Source: [Pseudomonas] carboxydohydrogena (GTDB lineage: Bacteria > Pseudomonadota > Alphaproteobacteria > Rhizobiales > Xanthobacteraceae). Taken from it: a stretch of DNA of 64,000 bases. A model generated the notes under the pieces. It was not told where the DNA came from, made no database searches, and saw only the letters and a list, made by a program, of their open reading frames with translations. Position 1 is the stretch's first letter. Each line of letters begins with the position of its first letter. This document shows, in pieces, positions 37,283 through 48,450 of the stretch. The stretch is from NCBI RefSeq assembly GCF_029030725.1, contig NZ_CP113162.1:558001-622000 (forward strand), in the 5' to 3' direction. Made by a program: the position numbers and the translations under genes.

Positions 37283-37331
37283 GAGCATGATCTTTTCCGA
37301 AAACCGGTCTCCACTTTTCGGGATCATGCTC
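37283..37331. repeat. dispersed palindromic intergenic repeat
   Basis: A 49-base element with perfect ends GAGCATGATC (37283-37292) and GATCATGCTC (37322-37331) and a partly symmetric middle (TTTTCCGAAAACC / CCACTTTTCGG). I recall near-identical copies across many Bradyrhizobiaceae genomes, in gaps between genes. It ends 13 bases before the glycerol kinase start, so it lies in that gene's leader. Confidence 0.75.
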
Positions 37332-37344
37332 GAGGCATCCGCGA

Positions 37345-38877
37345 ATGGCTTACCTCCTCGCCATCGATCAGGGCACGACATCCTCGCGCGCGATGCTGTT
37401 TCGCGGCGATCTTTCTGTCGCCGCTAGGGCGCAGCAGGAATATCCGCAGCACTTTCCGGCATCGGGCTGGGTCGAGCACGAGCCCGAAGATATCTGGACA
37501 AGCACGATCGCGACCTGCCGCGCCGCGATGCGCGAAGGCAATGTCAGCGCGCGCGACATCGCGGCCATCGGCATTTCCAACCAGCGCGAGACGGTGGTGG
37601 TGTGGGAGCGCGCCACGGGCAAGGCGATCCATCGCGCCATCGTCTGGCAGGACCGGCGCACGGCGGATGTCTGCGCGCGGTTGCAGGCGGACGGGCATGA
37701 ACCGCTGATCTCCGCCAGGACCGGATTGATCGCGGACCCTTATTTCTCCGGCACGAAGATCGCATGGATTCTCGATCACGTCAGTGGTGCGCGCGAACGC
37801 GCCATGCGCGGCGAGCTGCTGTTCGGCACGGTCGATTGCTATCTGTTGTGGCGGCTCACCGGCGGCGCGGTTCATGCGACCGATGCGACCAACGCCTCGC
37901 GCACGCTGCTGTTCAACATTCACACCGGCGAATGGGACGACGATCTACTCGATCTGCTGCGGGTGCCGCGCGCGATGCTGCCGCAGGTCCGCGATTGCGC
38001 GGCGGATTTCGGCGTGACGCTGCCGGAATTGTTCGGCGCTCCGGTCGCCATTCGCGGCGTCGCGGGCGACCAGCAGGCGGCGACTGTGGGACAAGCCTGC
38101 TTCATGCCGGGAATGATGAAATCCACCTACGGCACCGGATGCTTCGCGCTTCTCAACACCGGCGAAACGGCGGTGGCGTCGAAAAACAAGCTGCTGACGA
38201 CCATCGCCTATCAGTTGAACGGCAAGCGCACTTATGCGCTGGAAGGCTCGATCTTTGTCGCGGGCTCCGCCGTGCAATGGCTGCGCGATGGCCTTCATCT
38301 CATCGAGACCGCGCATGACAGCGACGACCTCGCGCCGCAGGCGGACGAGACGCAGTCGGTCTATCTGATCCCGGCTTTCGTCGGGTTAGGTGCGCCATAC
38401 TGGAATCCGCGCGTGCGCGGGGCGCTGTTCGGGTTGACGCGTAACACAGGCCCCGCCGAACTCGCGCATGCCGCGTTGGAAAGCGTCTGCTATCAGACGC
38501 GCGATTTGTGGGAAGCGATGCGTGCCGATTGGCCGGATCTCGCTATCACGGATGTTTCGCTGCGCGTCGATGGCGGCATGTCGGTCTCGGACTGGACCAT
38601 GCAGCGTCTCGCCGACATCCTGAAGGCGACGGTCGATCGCCCCATGATCCCGGAGACCACGGCGCTGGGCGCGGCCTATCTCGCGGGATTGGCTGCGGGT
38701 GTCTGCCCGCCGCCCGAGACGTTCGCCGCGCAATGGCAGCTTGATCGTCGCTTCACGCCATTGATGGACGATGCAACCCGCGCGCGGAAATTGCGAGGCT
38801 GGTCGCAGGCCGTGCAAGGTCTGCTCGCGAGCGACGATGCGGCCTTTGCCCCTCCCCCGCATGCGGGGGAGGGTTAG
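37345..38877 (+). CDS. glpK: glycerol kinase
   Basis: A 510-residue FGGY kinase that makes glycerol 3-phosphate. The N-terminal ATP/sugar loop [10 protein letters not shown] is at residues 7-16; the VWQDRRT glycerol-contact block, [23 protein letters not shown] and [17 protein letters not shown] follow, and the second phosphate loop is in RVDGGMS. The last eight residues (PPPHAGEG) come from a 24-base palindrome that overlaps the 3' end, making the protein longer than the usual 500. No glpF, glpD or glpR is nearby. Confidence 0.95.
   Translation: MAYLLAIDQGTTSSRAMLFRGDLSVAARAQQEYPQHFPASGWVEHEPEDIWTSTIATCRAAMREGNVSARDIAAIGISNQRETVVVWERATGKAIHRAIVWQDRRTADVCARLQADGHEPLISARTGLIADPYFSGTKIAWILDHVSGARERAMRGELLFGTVDCYLLWRLTGGAVHATDATNASRTLLFNIHTGEWDDDLLDLLRVPRAMLPQVRDCAADFGVTLPELFGAPVAIRGVAGDQQAATVGQACFMPGMMKSTYGTGCFALLNTGETAVASKNKLLTTIAYQLNGKRTYALEGSIFVAGSAVQWLRDGLHLIETAHDSDDLAPQADETQSVYLIPAFVGLGAPYWNPRVRGALFGLTRNTGPAELAHAALESVCYQTRDLWEAMRADWPDLAITDVSLRVDGGMSVSDWTMQRLADILKATVDRPMIPETTALGAAYLAGLAAGVCPPPETFAAQWQLDRRFTPLMDDATRARKLRGWSQAVQGLLASDDAAFAPPPHAGEG
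38850..38873. repeat. 24-base perfect palindrome at the glpK 3' end
   Basis: Arms CCCTCCCCCGCA and TGCGGGGGAGGG are exact reverse complements with no spacer, lying between convergent glpK (stop at 38877) and the secreted-protein gene (stop at 38887). It codes for the end of GlpK. It is of a type of GC-rich palindrome I recall as repeated in this bacterial group and could act as a bidirectional terminator, though T-runs are absent. Confidence 0.7.
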
Positions 38878-38886
38878 GAGAGGTCG

Positions 38887-39417
38887 TTACTGACAGAGCG
38901 TAGGTTGCCCATTCAGCTTGATGATGGTGCCGGGACGGCAGGTGAAGCCGTTGCGGGCATCGAAGCTCGGTGATCCCGGAATGGCGGTGCCGTTATAGTT
39001 GTAGGGGCCGAAGTCCTCGTCCATGGAGGCATAGGTGTTGTCATAGCGATAGCCGCTGCGATAGGCGATGTCGCCATATGGCCGGTTGTATCCTCCGTAA
39101 TAGCCGTTGTCATAATAGCCGCCATGGAAGGGCGCCGTAGCAATCGCGCCGGCAGTTGCGATCGCGCCGCCGGCAATCGCGCCTGCGGTGGCGGCGGGCC
39201 AGAAGCCGCTGCGATGGTTCCAGTTGCTGTCGCGTTCATCACGCCGCGCAAGGCGGTCGCCTGAGCGCATGGTGCGAGCCTGATGCATGCTGTGGTGGTG
39301 CATCTTGGATGATTTCATCTGCGCATTGGAGTGCGGCTTGGCCATATCCCGTGCGAGCGCGGGGGTGGCGATGAACGCAATCGCGGCGGCCGCCGCGAGG
39401 AGAGTTGCCTTGTTCAC
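38887..39417 (-). CDS. His/Met-rich secreted protein, function unknown
   Basis: A 176-residue exported protein starting at GTG (39417) with an excellent AAGGAGAC site. The signal peptide MNKATLLAAAAAIAFIATPALA is followed by a short region rich in His, Met and Lys (HSNAQMKSSKMHHHSMHQAR), a small hydrophobic Ala/Gly segment (about 74-95), a Gly/Tyr-rich stretch (GGYYDNGYYGGYNRPYG) and a C-terminal pair of cysteines (FTCRPGTIIKLNGQPTLCQ) likely to form a disulfide. The His/Met cluster might bind copper or other metal; that is inference. I recognise no named family. Confidence 0.72.
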   Translation of the reverse strand: MNKATLLAAAAAIAFIATPALARDMAKPHSNAQMKSSKMHHHSMHQARTMRSGDRLARRDERDSNWNHRSGFWPAATAGAIAGGAIATAGAIATAPFHGGYYDNGYYGGYNRPYGDIAYRSGYRYDNTYASMDEDFGPYNYNGTAIPGSPSFDARNGFTCRPGTIIKLNGQPTLCQ

Positions 39418-39574
39418 AGTGAGTCTCCTTTCTTCTGTTGAGAAAATTCGATGAGAAGGCCGGAGGAAAGTTCCGACGTGGCGCAACGCCGCCGAATTTC
39501 CGGCGTTGTGCGGGCAGAACGAACCGGAAGGGATCGAGTTCCGGCGGGGTTTCGCGTCACTCAGACGTGAACGG

Positions 39575-39612
39575 AAAAGGCCGAACGAAATGGAGGTTCC
39601 GTTCGGCCTTTT
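39575..39612 (-). terminator. terminator after metH
   Basis: A perfect 13-base stem: AAAAGGCCGAACG on one side (39575-39587) and CGTTCGGCCTTTT on the other (39600-39612), loop of 12 bases. Read on the minus strand, it starts 30 bases past the metH stop and ends in a T-run (TTTTCC). The other side also ends in T's, so it may work both ways. Confidence 0.85.
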
Positions 39613-39642
39613 GTTGAAAATCTTGGGAAAATAATGAGGGCG

Positions 39643-43491
<3,849 letters not shown>

Positions 43492-43551
43492 TTACTCATT
43501 ACCCTGCATGCATCACTTCCGCAGCAAACGCGGACATGATGGAAGAAAATA

Positions 43552-44457
43552 TCACGCTGCCTGTTGCGATCCGTTCGGGCGGATGCCGAGCAAATGCGAA
43601 ATGGCGAACACGAGGTCCGCGCGGTTCATGGTGTAGAAGTGGAAATTCTCGACGCCGTGCTTGGCGAGCTTCTGGACCTGTCCGGCGGCGACGGTGGCGG
43701 CGACGAGCTTGCGGGTCTCGGCGTCGTCGTCGAGGCCCTCGAATTTGCTCGCGAGCCAATCCGGCACCGTGGCGCCCGCGCGCGTGGCGAAGTTCTTCGC
43801 CAGCTTGAAATTCTGCACCGGCAGGATGCCCGGCACGATCGGAATCGTGATCCCCGCCGCGTGCACGCGGTCGAGATAACGGAAGTAAAGATCGTTATCG
43901 AAGAAGAACTGGGTGATGGCGCGGTCGGCCCCGGCATCGACCTTGGCTTTCAGCACGTCGATGTCAGCATCGAGGTTGCTGCTCTCGGGATGCTTTTCCG
44001 GATAGGCCGAGACCGTCACTTCCATATCGGGGTGGCGGCGCTTGATCGAGGCGACGAGGTCGGCGGACGTCTTGTAGCCTTGCGGGTGGGCCTGGTAGGC
44101 CGTGCCGATGCCGCCCGAGGGGTCGCCGCGCAGCGCCACGATATGGCGGACGCCGATCTCGTGATAACGGTCCACGACATCATCGACATCGGCGCGCACG
44201 GCATCGACGCAGGTCAGGTGCGCGGCGGGCGTGAGGCTGGTTTCGTCGAGGATGCGCTTGATCGTCGAATGGGTGCGCTCGCGGGTCGAGCCGCCCGCGC
44301 CGTAGGTGACGGAGACGAAATTCGGCGACAGCGGCGCGAGACGATTGATGACGCCCCACAGATTCTGCTCCATCTCCTCGGTCTTCGGCGGGAAGAACTC
44401 GAACGAGATCGTGGGCCGTTTGGCCTGCGCGTGGGCAGAGGAGATGGTGTCGCTCAT
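43552..44457 (-). CDS. metF: methylenetetrahydrofolate reductase
   Basis: A 301-residue flavoprotein reductase that makes 5-methyl-THF, the methyl donor for MetH. Family features: ISFEFFPPKTEEME at the start, VSVTYGAGGSTRERT, AHLTCVDA, IVALRGDPSGG and AITQFFFDND. Placed directly upstream of metH, so consecutive steps are cotranscribed. In related genomes an ArsR-type regulator often precedes metF; none is present here. Confidence 0.96.
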   Translation of the reverse strand: MSDTISSAHAQAKRPTISFEFFPPKTEEMEQNLWGVINRLAPLSPNFVSVTYGAGGSTRERTHSTIKRILDETSLTPAAHLTCVDAVRADVDDVVDRYHEIGVRHIVALRGDPSGGIGTAYQAHPQGYKTSADLVASIKRRHPDMEVTVSAYPEKHPESSNLDADIDVLKAKVDAGADRAITQFFFDNDLYFRYLDRVHAAGITIPIVPGILPVQNFKLAKNFATRAGATVPDWLASKFEGLDDDAETRKLVAATVAAGQVQKLAKHGVENFHFYTMNRADLVFAISHLLGIRPNGSQQAA

Positions 44458-44780
44458 GACGCCTCGAGAGCCGCTGAAATGTGAGTGTGTGGCGCGGTGG
44501 CTTCAAGCTACCGCGCATACGCTAAAATAGGCGATAAAGCTCCAATTCGACAGCCCACTACGATGTCTACCATAGTGGGAAATTGCCCATAACATGGGAG
44601 GCAATGCGGAAAAATCCAGTTGCTGGCCACCCGGTGGGCCGAGGCAGTGAAGGTTTGGTGCCGCGTTCCCGGAGAAAACAACAGGGAAGGGTTGGTTGGA
44701 GAGCGCTTTCAAGAGGCTTGTCAGGCGCCCTTGCCCACCGGCAACTTGAGCGTGCTGACGCAGCCATTACCTGAGAGACC
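44458..44780. other. 323-base divergent gap with several hairpins, between metF and an oxidoreductase gene
   Basis: No gene is supported. Hairpins seen: CCCACTA (44554-44560) with TAGTGGG (44573-44579); CCCAT/ATGGG (44586-44598); TTGCC/GGCAA near 44733-44746; and CAAG/CTTG within 44709-44722. The region has purine tracts (GGGAAGGGTTGGTTGGAGAG at 44686) and ends CATTACCTGAGAGACC just before the oxidoreductase ATG. I cannot match it to a riboswitch family with confidence. See findings. Confidence 0.5.
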
Positions 44781-45800
44781 ATGCCCCCTCTGTCCGTCCT
44801 CGACCTTTCCGTCGTCACCACCGGCACCAGACCCGCACAGGCGCTGCGCAACAGCATCGATCTGGCGCGGGAGGCCGACCGGCTGGGTTACACCCGCTAC
44901 TGGCTTGCCGAGCATCACGGGCTTGCCTCGGTCGCAAGTCCCGCGCCCGACATCATGATCGGGCAGATCGCGGCGGCCACAGTTCGCATCCGCGTCGGCT
45001 CCGGCGGCGTGATGTTGCCGAACCATGCGCCGCTGGTGGTGGCCGAGCGCTTCAAGATGCTGGAGGCCTTGTTTCCCGGCCGTATCGATCTGGGATTGGG
45101 CCGCGCGCCGGGCACCGATGGCGTCACCGCCTATGCGCTGCGCAACCGGCTGGATGGCCGGCCGGGCGACGATTTTCTCGAGCGGTTGCAGGAATTGATG
45201 CTGTGGGAGACGCGGGAATTCCCGCCCGACCATCCCTTCAACAAGGTCGTCGCGATGCCGGACGACACGCCGCTGCCGCCGCTGTGGCTGCTCGGCTCCA
45301 GCGACTACAGCGCGCAACTGGCGGCGCAGGTCGGCATGGGCTTCGCCTTCGCGCACCATTTCGCGTCGTTCGATGCGGTCGCGGCGCTGACGCATTATCG
45401 CGCGCATTTCCGTCCGTCGCCATGGCGGCAGGCGCCATATGGCATCCTCGCGGTCGCGGTTGTCGCGGCATCGACCGATGCGGAAGCGGAAGAACTGGCG
45501 ATGTCGATGGACCTCAACCGCTTGCAGCGCGAGCGCGGCGCGTATCTGCCGATCCCGAGCGTCGAGGAAGCGAAAACCTATCCGTACACGGAAGCCGACC
45601 GCGCCATCATCGCGCGCAATCGCGGGAAACTGTTTGTCGGTTCGCCTGCCACGATCATCGAGCGGTTGACGCCGTTGATCGAGGCAACCAAGGCGGACGA
45701 GGTGATGGTGACGAGCGCGATCTACGATCACGAGGCACGCAAGCGGTCTTATGCGTTGCTGGCCGAGGCGTTCGGGCTGAACAAAAAAGAGGCGACATAA
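44781..45800 (+). CDS. luciferase-like flavin-dependent oxidoreductase (LLM class, MsnO8/YhbW type)
   Basis: A 339-residue single-domain LLM protein. Features: [12 protein letters not shown] at the start, [22 protein letters not shown], the [21 protein letters not shown] block, [13 protein letters not shown] and the C-terminal [11 protein letters not shown]. It should use reduced FMN or a deazaflavin to oxidise an unknown substrate. No ribosome site stands out, but the leader is highly structured (see the gap before). It stands alone, divergent from metF. Confidence 0.9.
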   Translation: MPPLSVLDLSVVTTGTRPAQALRNSIDLAREADRLGYTRYWLAEHHGLASVASPAPDIMIGQIAAATVRIRVGSGGVMLPNHAPLVVAERFKMLEALFPGRIDLGLGRAPGTDGVTAYALRNRLDGRPGDDFLERLQELMLWETREFPPDHPFNKVVAMPDDTPLPPLWLLGSSDYSAQLAAQVGMGFAFAHHFASFDAVAALTHYRAHFRPSPWRQAPYGILAVAVVAASTDAEAEELAMSMDLNRLQRERGAYLPIPSVEEAKTYPYTEADRAIIARNRGKLFVGSPATIIERLTPLIEATKADEVMVTSAIYDHEARKRSYALLAEAFGLNKKEAT

Positions 45801-45813
45801 TGCATTCGCCTTT

Positions 45814-45896
45814 CGTCATTGCGAGGAGCGCAAGCGACGAAGTAATCCAGACCTTATTTTTAGCTCCTGGATTGCTTCGTTTCGCTCGCAATGACG
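45814..45896. repeat. 83-base dispersed inverted repeat
   Basis: Outer arms CGTCATTGCGAG (45814-45825) and CTCGCAATGACG (45885-45896), continued with partial matches (GACGAAGTAATCCAG against CTGGATTGCTTCG), around a short AT-rich loop. This is a widespread intergenic palindrome type in several bacterial groups. It fills the space between two convergent genes and may end both transcripts. Confidence 0.85.
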
Positions 45897-45900
45897 GTTA

Positions 45901-46764
45901 CTAGCCGTTTTTTCCGTTGAACGCGATGCGGAACGGATGCGCCGGATAGACGCCGACGATGCGCAATTCCGCCGAGAAGAATTTCAATTCCTCCAGCGCA
46001 TAGGCAAGGTTCTGGTCGTCGGGGTGGCCATCGACATCGGCGAAGAACTGCGTGGCGGCGAAATTGCCCTCCACCATGTAGCTTTCCAGCTTGGTCATGT
46101 TGACGCCATTGGTGGCGAAGCCGCCGAGCGCCTTGTAGAGCGCGGCGGGCAGGTTGCGCACGCGGAAGACGAAAGAGGTGACCGTCGCCCCGGAATCGTG
46201 GGCCGCCCATTTCGGCTCGCGCGCGAGAATGACGAAGCGCGTGGTGTTGTGGTGTTCGTCCTCGACGTCTTCCGCGAGGATGTCGAGACCGTAGATACCG
46301 GCGGCGATCTTCGGCGCAAGCGCCGCGCGGGTCTTGTCGCCTGCTGCCGCGACCGCGCGCGCCGAGCCCGCGGTGTCGGGGGCCACGATCGAGCGCACAC
46401 CGAGCTTGCGGATGATGTTGCGGCACTGGCCGAGCGCGTGGACGTGGCTTTCGATGGTCTTGAGGCCATCGAGCGTCGCGCCGCGCGGGGCCATCAATTG
46501 ATGATGGATCGGCAGAAACCATTCGCCGACGATGAACAGGTTCGACTTCGGCAACAGATGGTGGATGTCCGCGACGCGGCCCGCGACCGAATTCTCGATC
46601 GGGATCATGCCGAGATCGGCCTCGCCGGAGGAAATCGCGGCCAGCGCATCTTCGAAGGTCGCGCAGGGCAGGGCCTTGGCGCCGGGATATGCCTCGTCGA
46701 TGGCGATATGCGAGTTGGCGCCGGGCTCGCCCTGAAAGGCGATGGTCATGGGTTCTGTCGTCAT
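45901..46764 (-). CDS. pheA: prephenate dehydratase
   Basis: A 287-residue enzyme of phenylalanine synthesis that turns prephenate into phenylpyruvate. The catalytic domain shows MTIAFQGEPGANSHIA, then IPIENSVAGRV; the NTTRFVILA signature contains the catalytic Thr. A C-terminal ACT domain (about 195-280, with SYMVEGNFAATQFFADVDG) gives feedback control. The start at 46764 lies 8 bases after kdsB ends; a second in-frame ATG is at 46749. No chorismate mutase domain is fused. Confidence 0.94.
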   Translation of the reverse strand: MTTEPMTIAFQGEPGANSHIAIDEAYPGAKALPCATFEDALAAISSGEADLGMIPIENSVAGRVADIHHLLPKSNLFIVGEWFLPIHHQLMAPRGATLDGLKTIESHVHALGQCRNIIRKLGVRSIVAPDTAGSARAVAAAGDKTRAALAPKIAAGIYGLDILAEDVEDEHHNTTRFVILAREPKWAAHDSGATVTSFVFRVRNLPAALYKALGGFATNGVNMTKLESYMVEGNFAATQFFADVDGHPDDQNLAYALEELKFFSAELRIVGVYPAHPFRIAFNGKNG

Positions 46765-46772
46765 GCTTGTCG

Positions 46773-47516
46773 TTATACCTGTTTTGCCAGTGTCCGGCGC
46801 GCGGCTTCCAGATCGTGCGGGGTGTCGACCCCGAGCGGCACCGAATCGACGATCCGGACGTCGATCCTCATGCCGGCTTCCAGGGCGCGCAATTGTTCGA
46901 GCTTCTCGCGCCGCTCGAGGGGCGAGGGCGGCAGCGCGACGAAGCGCGCCAGCGCCGAACGGCGATAGGCATAAAGCCCGATGTGATGGTGGCGCGGCCC
47001 CTCGCCATGGGGCGCGGTGGCGCGGGTGAAGTAGAGCGCGCGCAGGGTGTCCTTGGATAAAGGCGAGCCCACCACCTTCACCACGTTGGGGTTGGTGTGT
47101 TCTTCCGGGATGCGGATTTCCGCGGCCAGGGTAGCGATATCCACGGCGGGTTCGCTGAAGGGTTGCAGCACCGCGCGGATGTCGGCGGGCGCGATGGTCG
47201 GCAGGTCGCCCTGGACATTGATGATGGTCTGGATGCGGCCAGCGCCGTCGAGTTTGCCCAATGCCTCGAAAATACGGTCCGACCCGGAGGGGTGGTCGGC
47301 GCGGGTCATGATCGCCTCGCCGCCCTGCGCGGTGACGGCGGCGGCGATTTCGGCTGAATCGGTGGCGACCGCGACCCGGCCGAGGCGGGCATCCTGCGCC
47401 CTGCGCAGCACATGGGCGATCATCGGCAGCCCCGCGATGTCCAGAAGCGGTTTTCCCGGCAGCCGCGACGCCGCCATGCGGGCGGGAATCAGGACCAGGG
47501 TGTCTTGTTCGGTCAT
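46773..47516 (-). CDS. kdsB: 3-deoxy-manno-octulosonate cytidylyltransferase
   Basis: A 247-residue CMP-KDO synthetase for lipid A/LPS core assembly. Features: [22 protein letters not shown], the NVQGDLPTI motif that binds magnesium, [13 protein letters not shown] and [10 protein letters not shown]. The ATG at 47516 ([10 protein letters not shown]) is used; the longer frame upstream encodes sequence not typical of KdsB. pheA follows after 8 bases, an arrangement I recall from related rhizobia. Confidence 0.95.
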   Translation of the reverse strand: MTEQDTLVLIPARMAASRLPGKPLLDIAGLPMIAHVLRRAQDARLGRVAVATDSAEIAAAVTAQGGEAIMTRADHPSGSDRIFEALGKLDGAGRIQTIINVQGDLPTIAPADIRAVLQPFSEPAVDIATLAAEIRIPEEHTNPNVVKVVGSPLSKDTLRALYFTRATAPHGEGPRHHHIGLYAYRRSALARFVALPPSPLERREKLEQLRALEAGMRIDVRIVDSVPLGVDTPHDLEAARRTLAKQV

Positions 47517-47736
47517 GGACGGAAGGCCGGGCTGTAGGGCTGGAAACGCACGGAAATGCGGGATATTCGCAGGATCGGGACATTTATACGGGTTGCCAGA
47601 AGCCGGGCAAACCGTTATTCCCTCGGCGCTGCCTCGCAAGTGGCGCGTAGCTGACCCTGCACTGATGTTTTGGTCCGCTTTTCAGCGGAAAATGCAAGGC
47701 ATCAGGTCAATTTCCCGGCCCGGAGCCTGATCTGAA

Positions 47737-48252
47737 ATGGACTCTTTCGAACTCAACAAGATCATGGGTGCGATTCTCGGCACCTGCCTTGTTTTGCTGG
47801 TAACGAATTTCGCCGCCAATGCGATTTTTGCTCCGAAGAAGCTGGACAAGCCGGGCTTTGAGATCGCGGTGAAGGAAGCGGCGGCCGCTGGCGCGCCAGC
47901 CAAGGAAGCGCCCGAAGTGCCGATCGCGGATCTGCTCAAGACGGCTTCCGCCGAAAAGGGCCAGGCGGTTTCCAAGAAGTGCGCGGCCTGCCACACATTC
48001 GAGAAGGGCGGCCCGAACAAGGTCGGTCCGAACCTGTTCGGCATTGTCGATGAGCCGAGGGGCCAGGGCCGCGGCGGCTTCAACTTCTCCGCCGCCATGA
48101 AGGCCAAGGGCGGCAACTGGACCGCCGAGGACCTGAACCACTTCATCAAGAACCCGAAGGGCTTTGTCCCCGGCACGGCGATGGGTTTCGCGGGCATCAG
48201 CAAGGACAGCGAGCGCGCGGACCTGATCGCCTATCTCGAGACGCTCAAGTAA
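47737..48252 (+). CDS. cycM: membrane-anchored cytochrome c (CycM type)
   Basis: A 171-residue cytochrome with an uncleaved N-terminal helix (IMGAILGTCLVLLVTNFAANAIF), an Ala/Pro/Lys-rich linker (about 42-65) and a class I haem c domain. The haem motif CAACH is at residues 82-86; Met149 in PGTAMGF is the sixth ligand. In Bradyrhizobium, CycM carries electrons from the bc1 complex to the aa3 oxidase. A strong hairpin terminator follows. It stands opposite kdsB. Confidence 0.92.
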   Translation: MDSFELNKIMGAILGTCLVLLVTNFAANAIFAPKKLDKPGFEIAVKEAAAAGAPAKEAPEVPIADLLKTASAEKGQAVSKKCAACHTFEKGGPNKVGPNLFGIVDEPRGQGRGGFNFSAAMKAKGGNWTAEDLNHFIKNPKGFVPGTAMGFAGISKDSERADLIAYLETLK

Positions 48253-48310
48253 GGCGAGGCTCCCCCGTCCGTCATCCGGGCGGTACGGTCCAGCCTAAAC
48301 AATTTTTTAG

Positions 48311-48337
48311 AATCCGCGCGACATCGTCGCGCGGATT
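48311..48337 (+). terminator. terminator after cycM
   Basis: Perfect 11-base stem AATCCGCGCGA (48311-48321) and TCGCGCGGATT (48327-48337), loop CATCG, followed by TATCGTTT. An upstream A/T run (AATTTTTTAG) gives a partly bidirectional look. Confidence 0.85.
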
Positions 48338-48450
48338 TATCGTTTCGGCGGGCTGGAATCGTATCCAAAAACCGACATAATGAACGCGGACGGTGAAGCG
48401 GTCGCGCACTGCCGCGTTGCGTTTATTTCACAACCACAGGATTTTGACGG

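Noticed and set aside
44583-44774. A 63-codon open frame before the oxidoreductase gene
   Set aside because: No ribosome site, atypical composition, and the region is better explained as a structured leader.
44686-44780. A glycine riboswitch (GGAGAG tract and CCTGAGAG near the start codon)
   Set aside because: The order and strand of the conserved pieces do not fit: the CCGAAGG core is absent and the 3' piece is the reverse complement of CTCTCAGG.
43492-44780. A cobalamin riboswitch or SAM-II element upstream of metF or metH
   Set aside because: No GCCACTG box or SAM-II core is seen on the minus strand before either gene.
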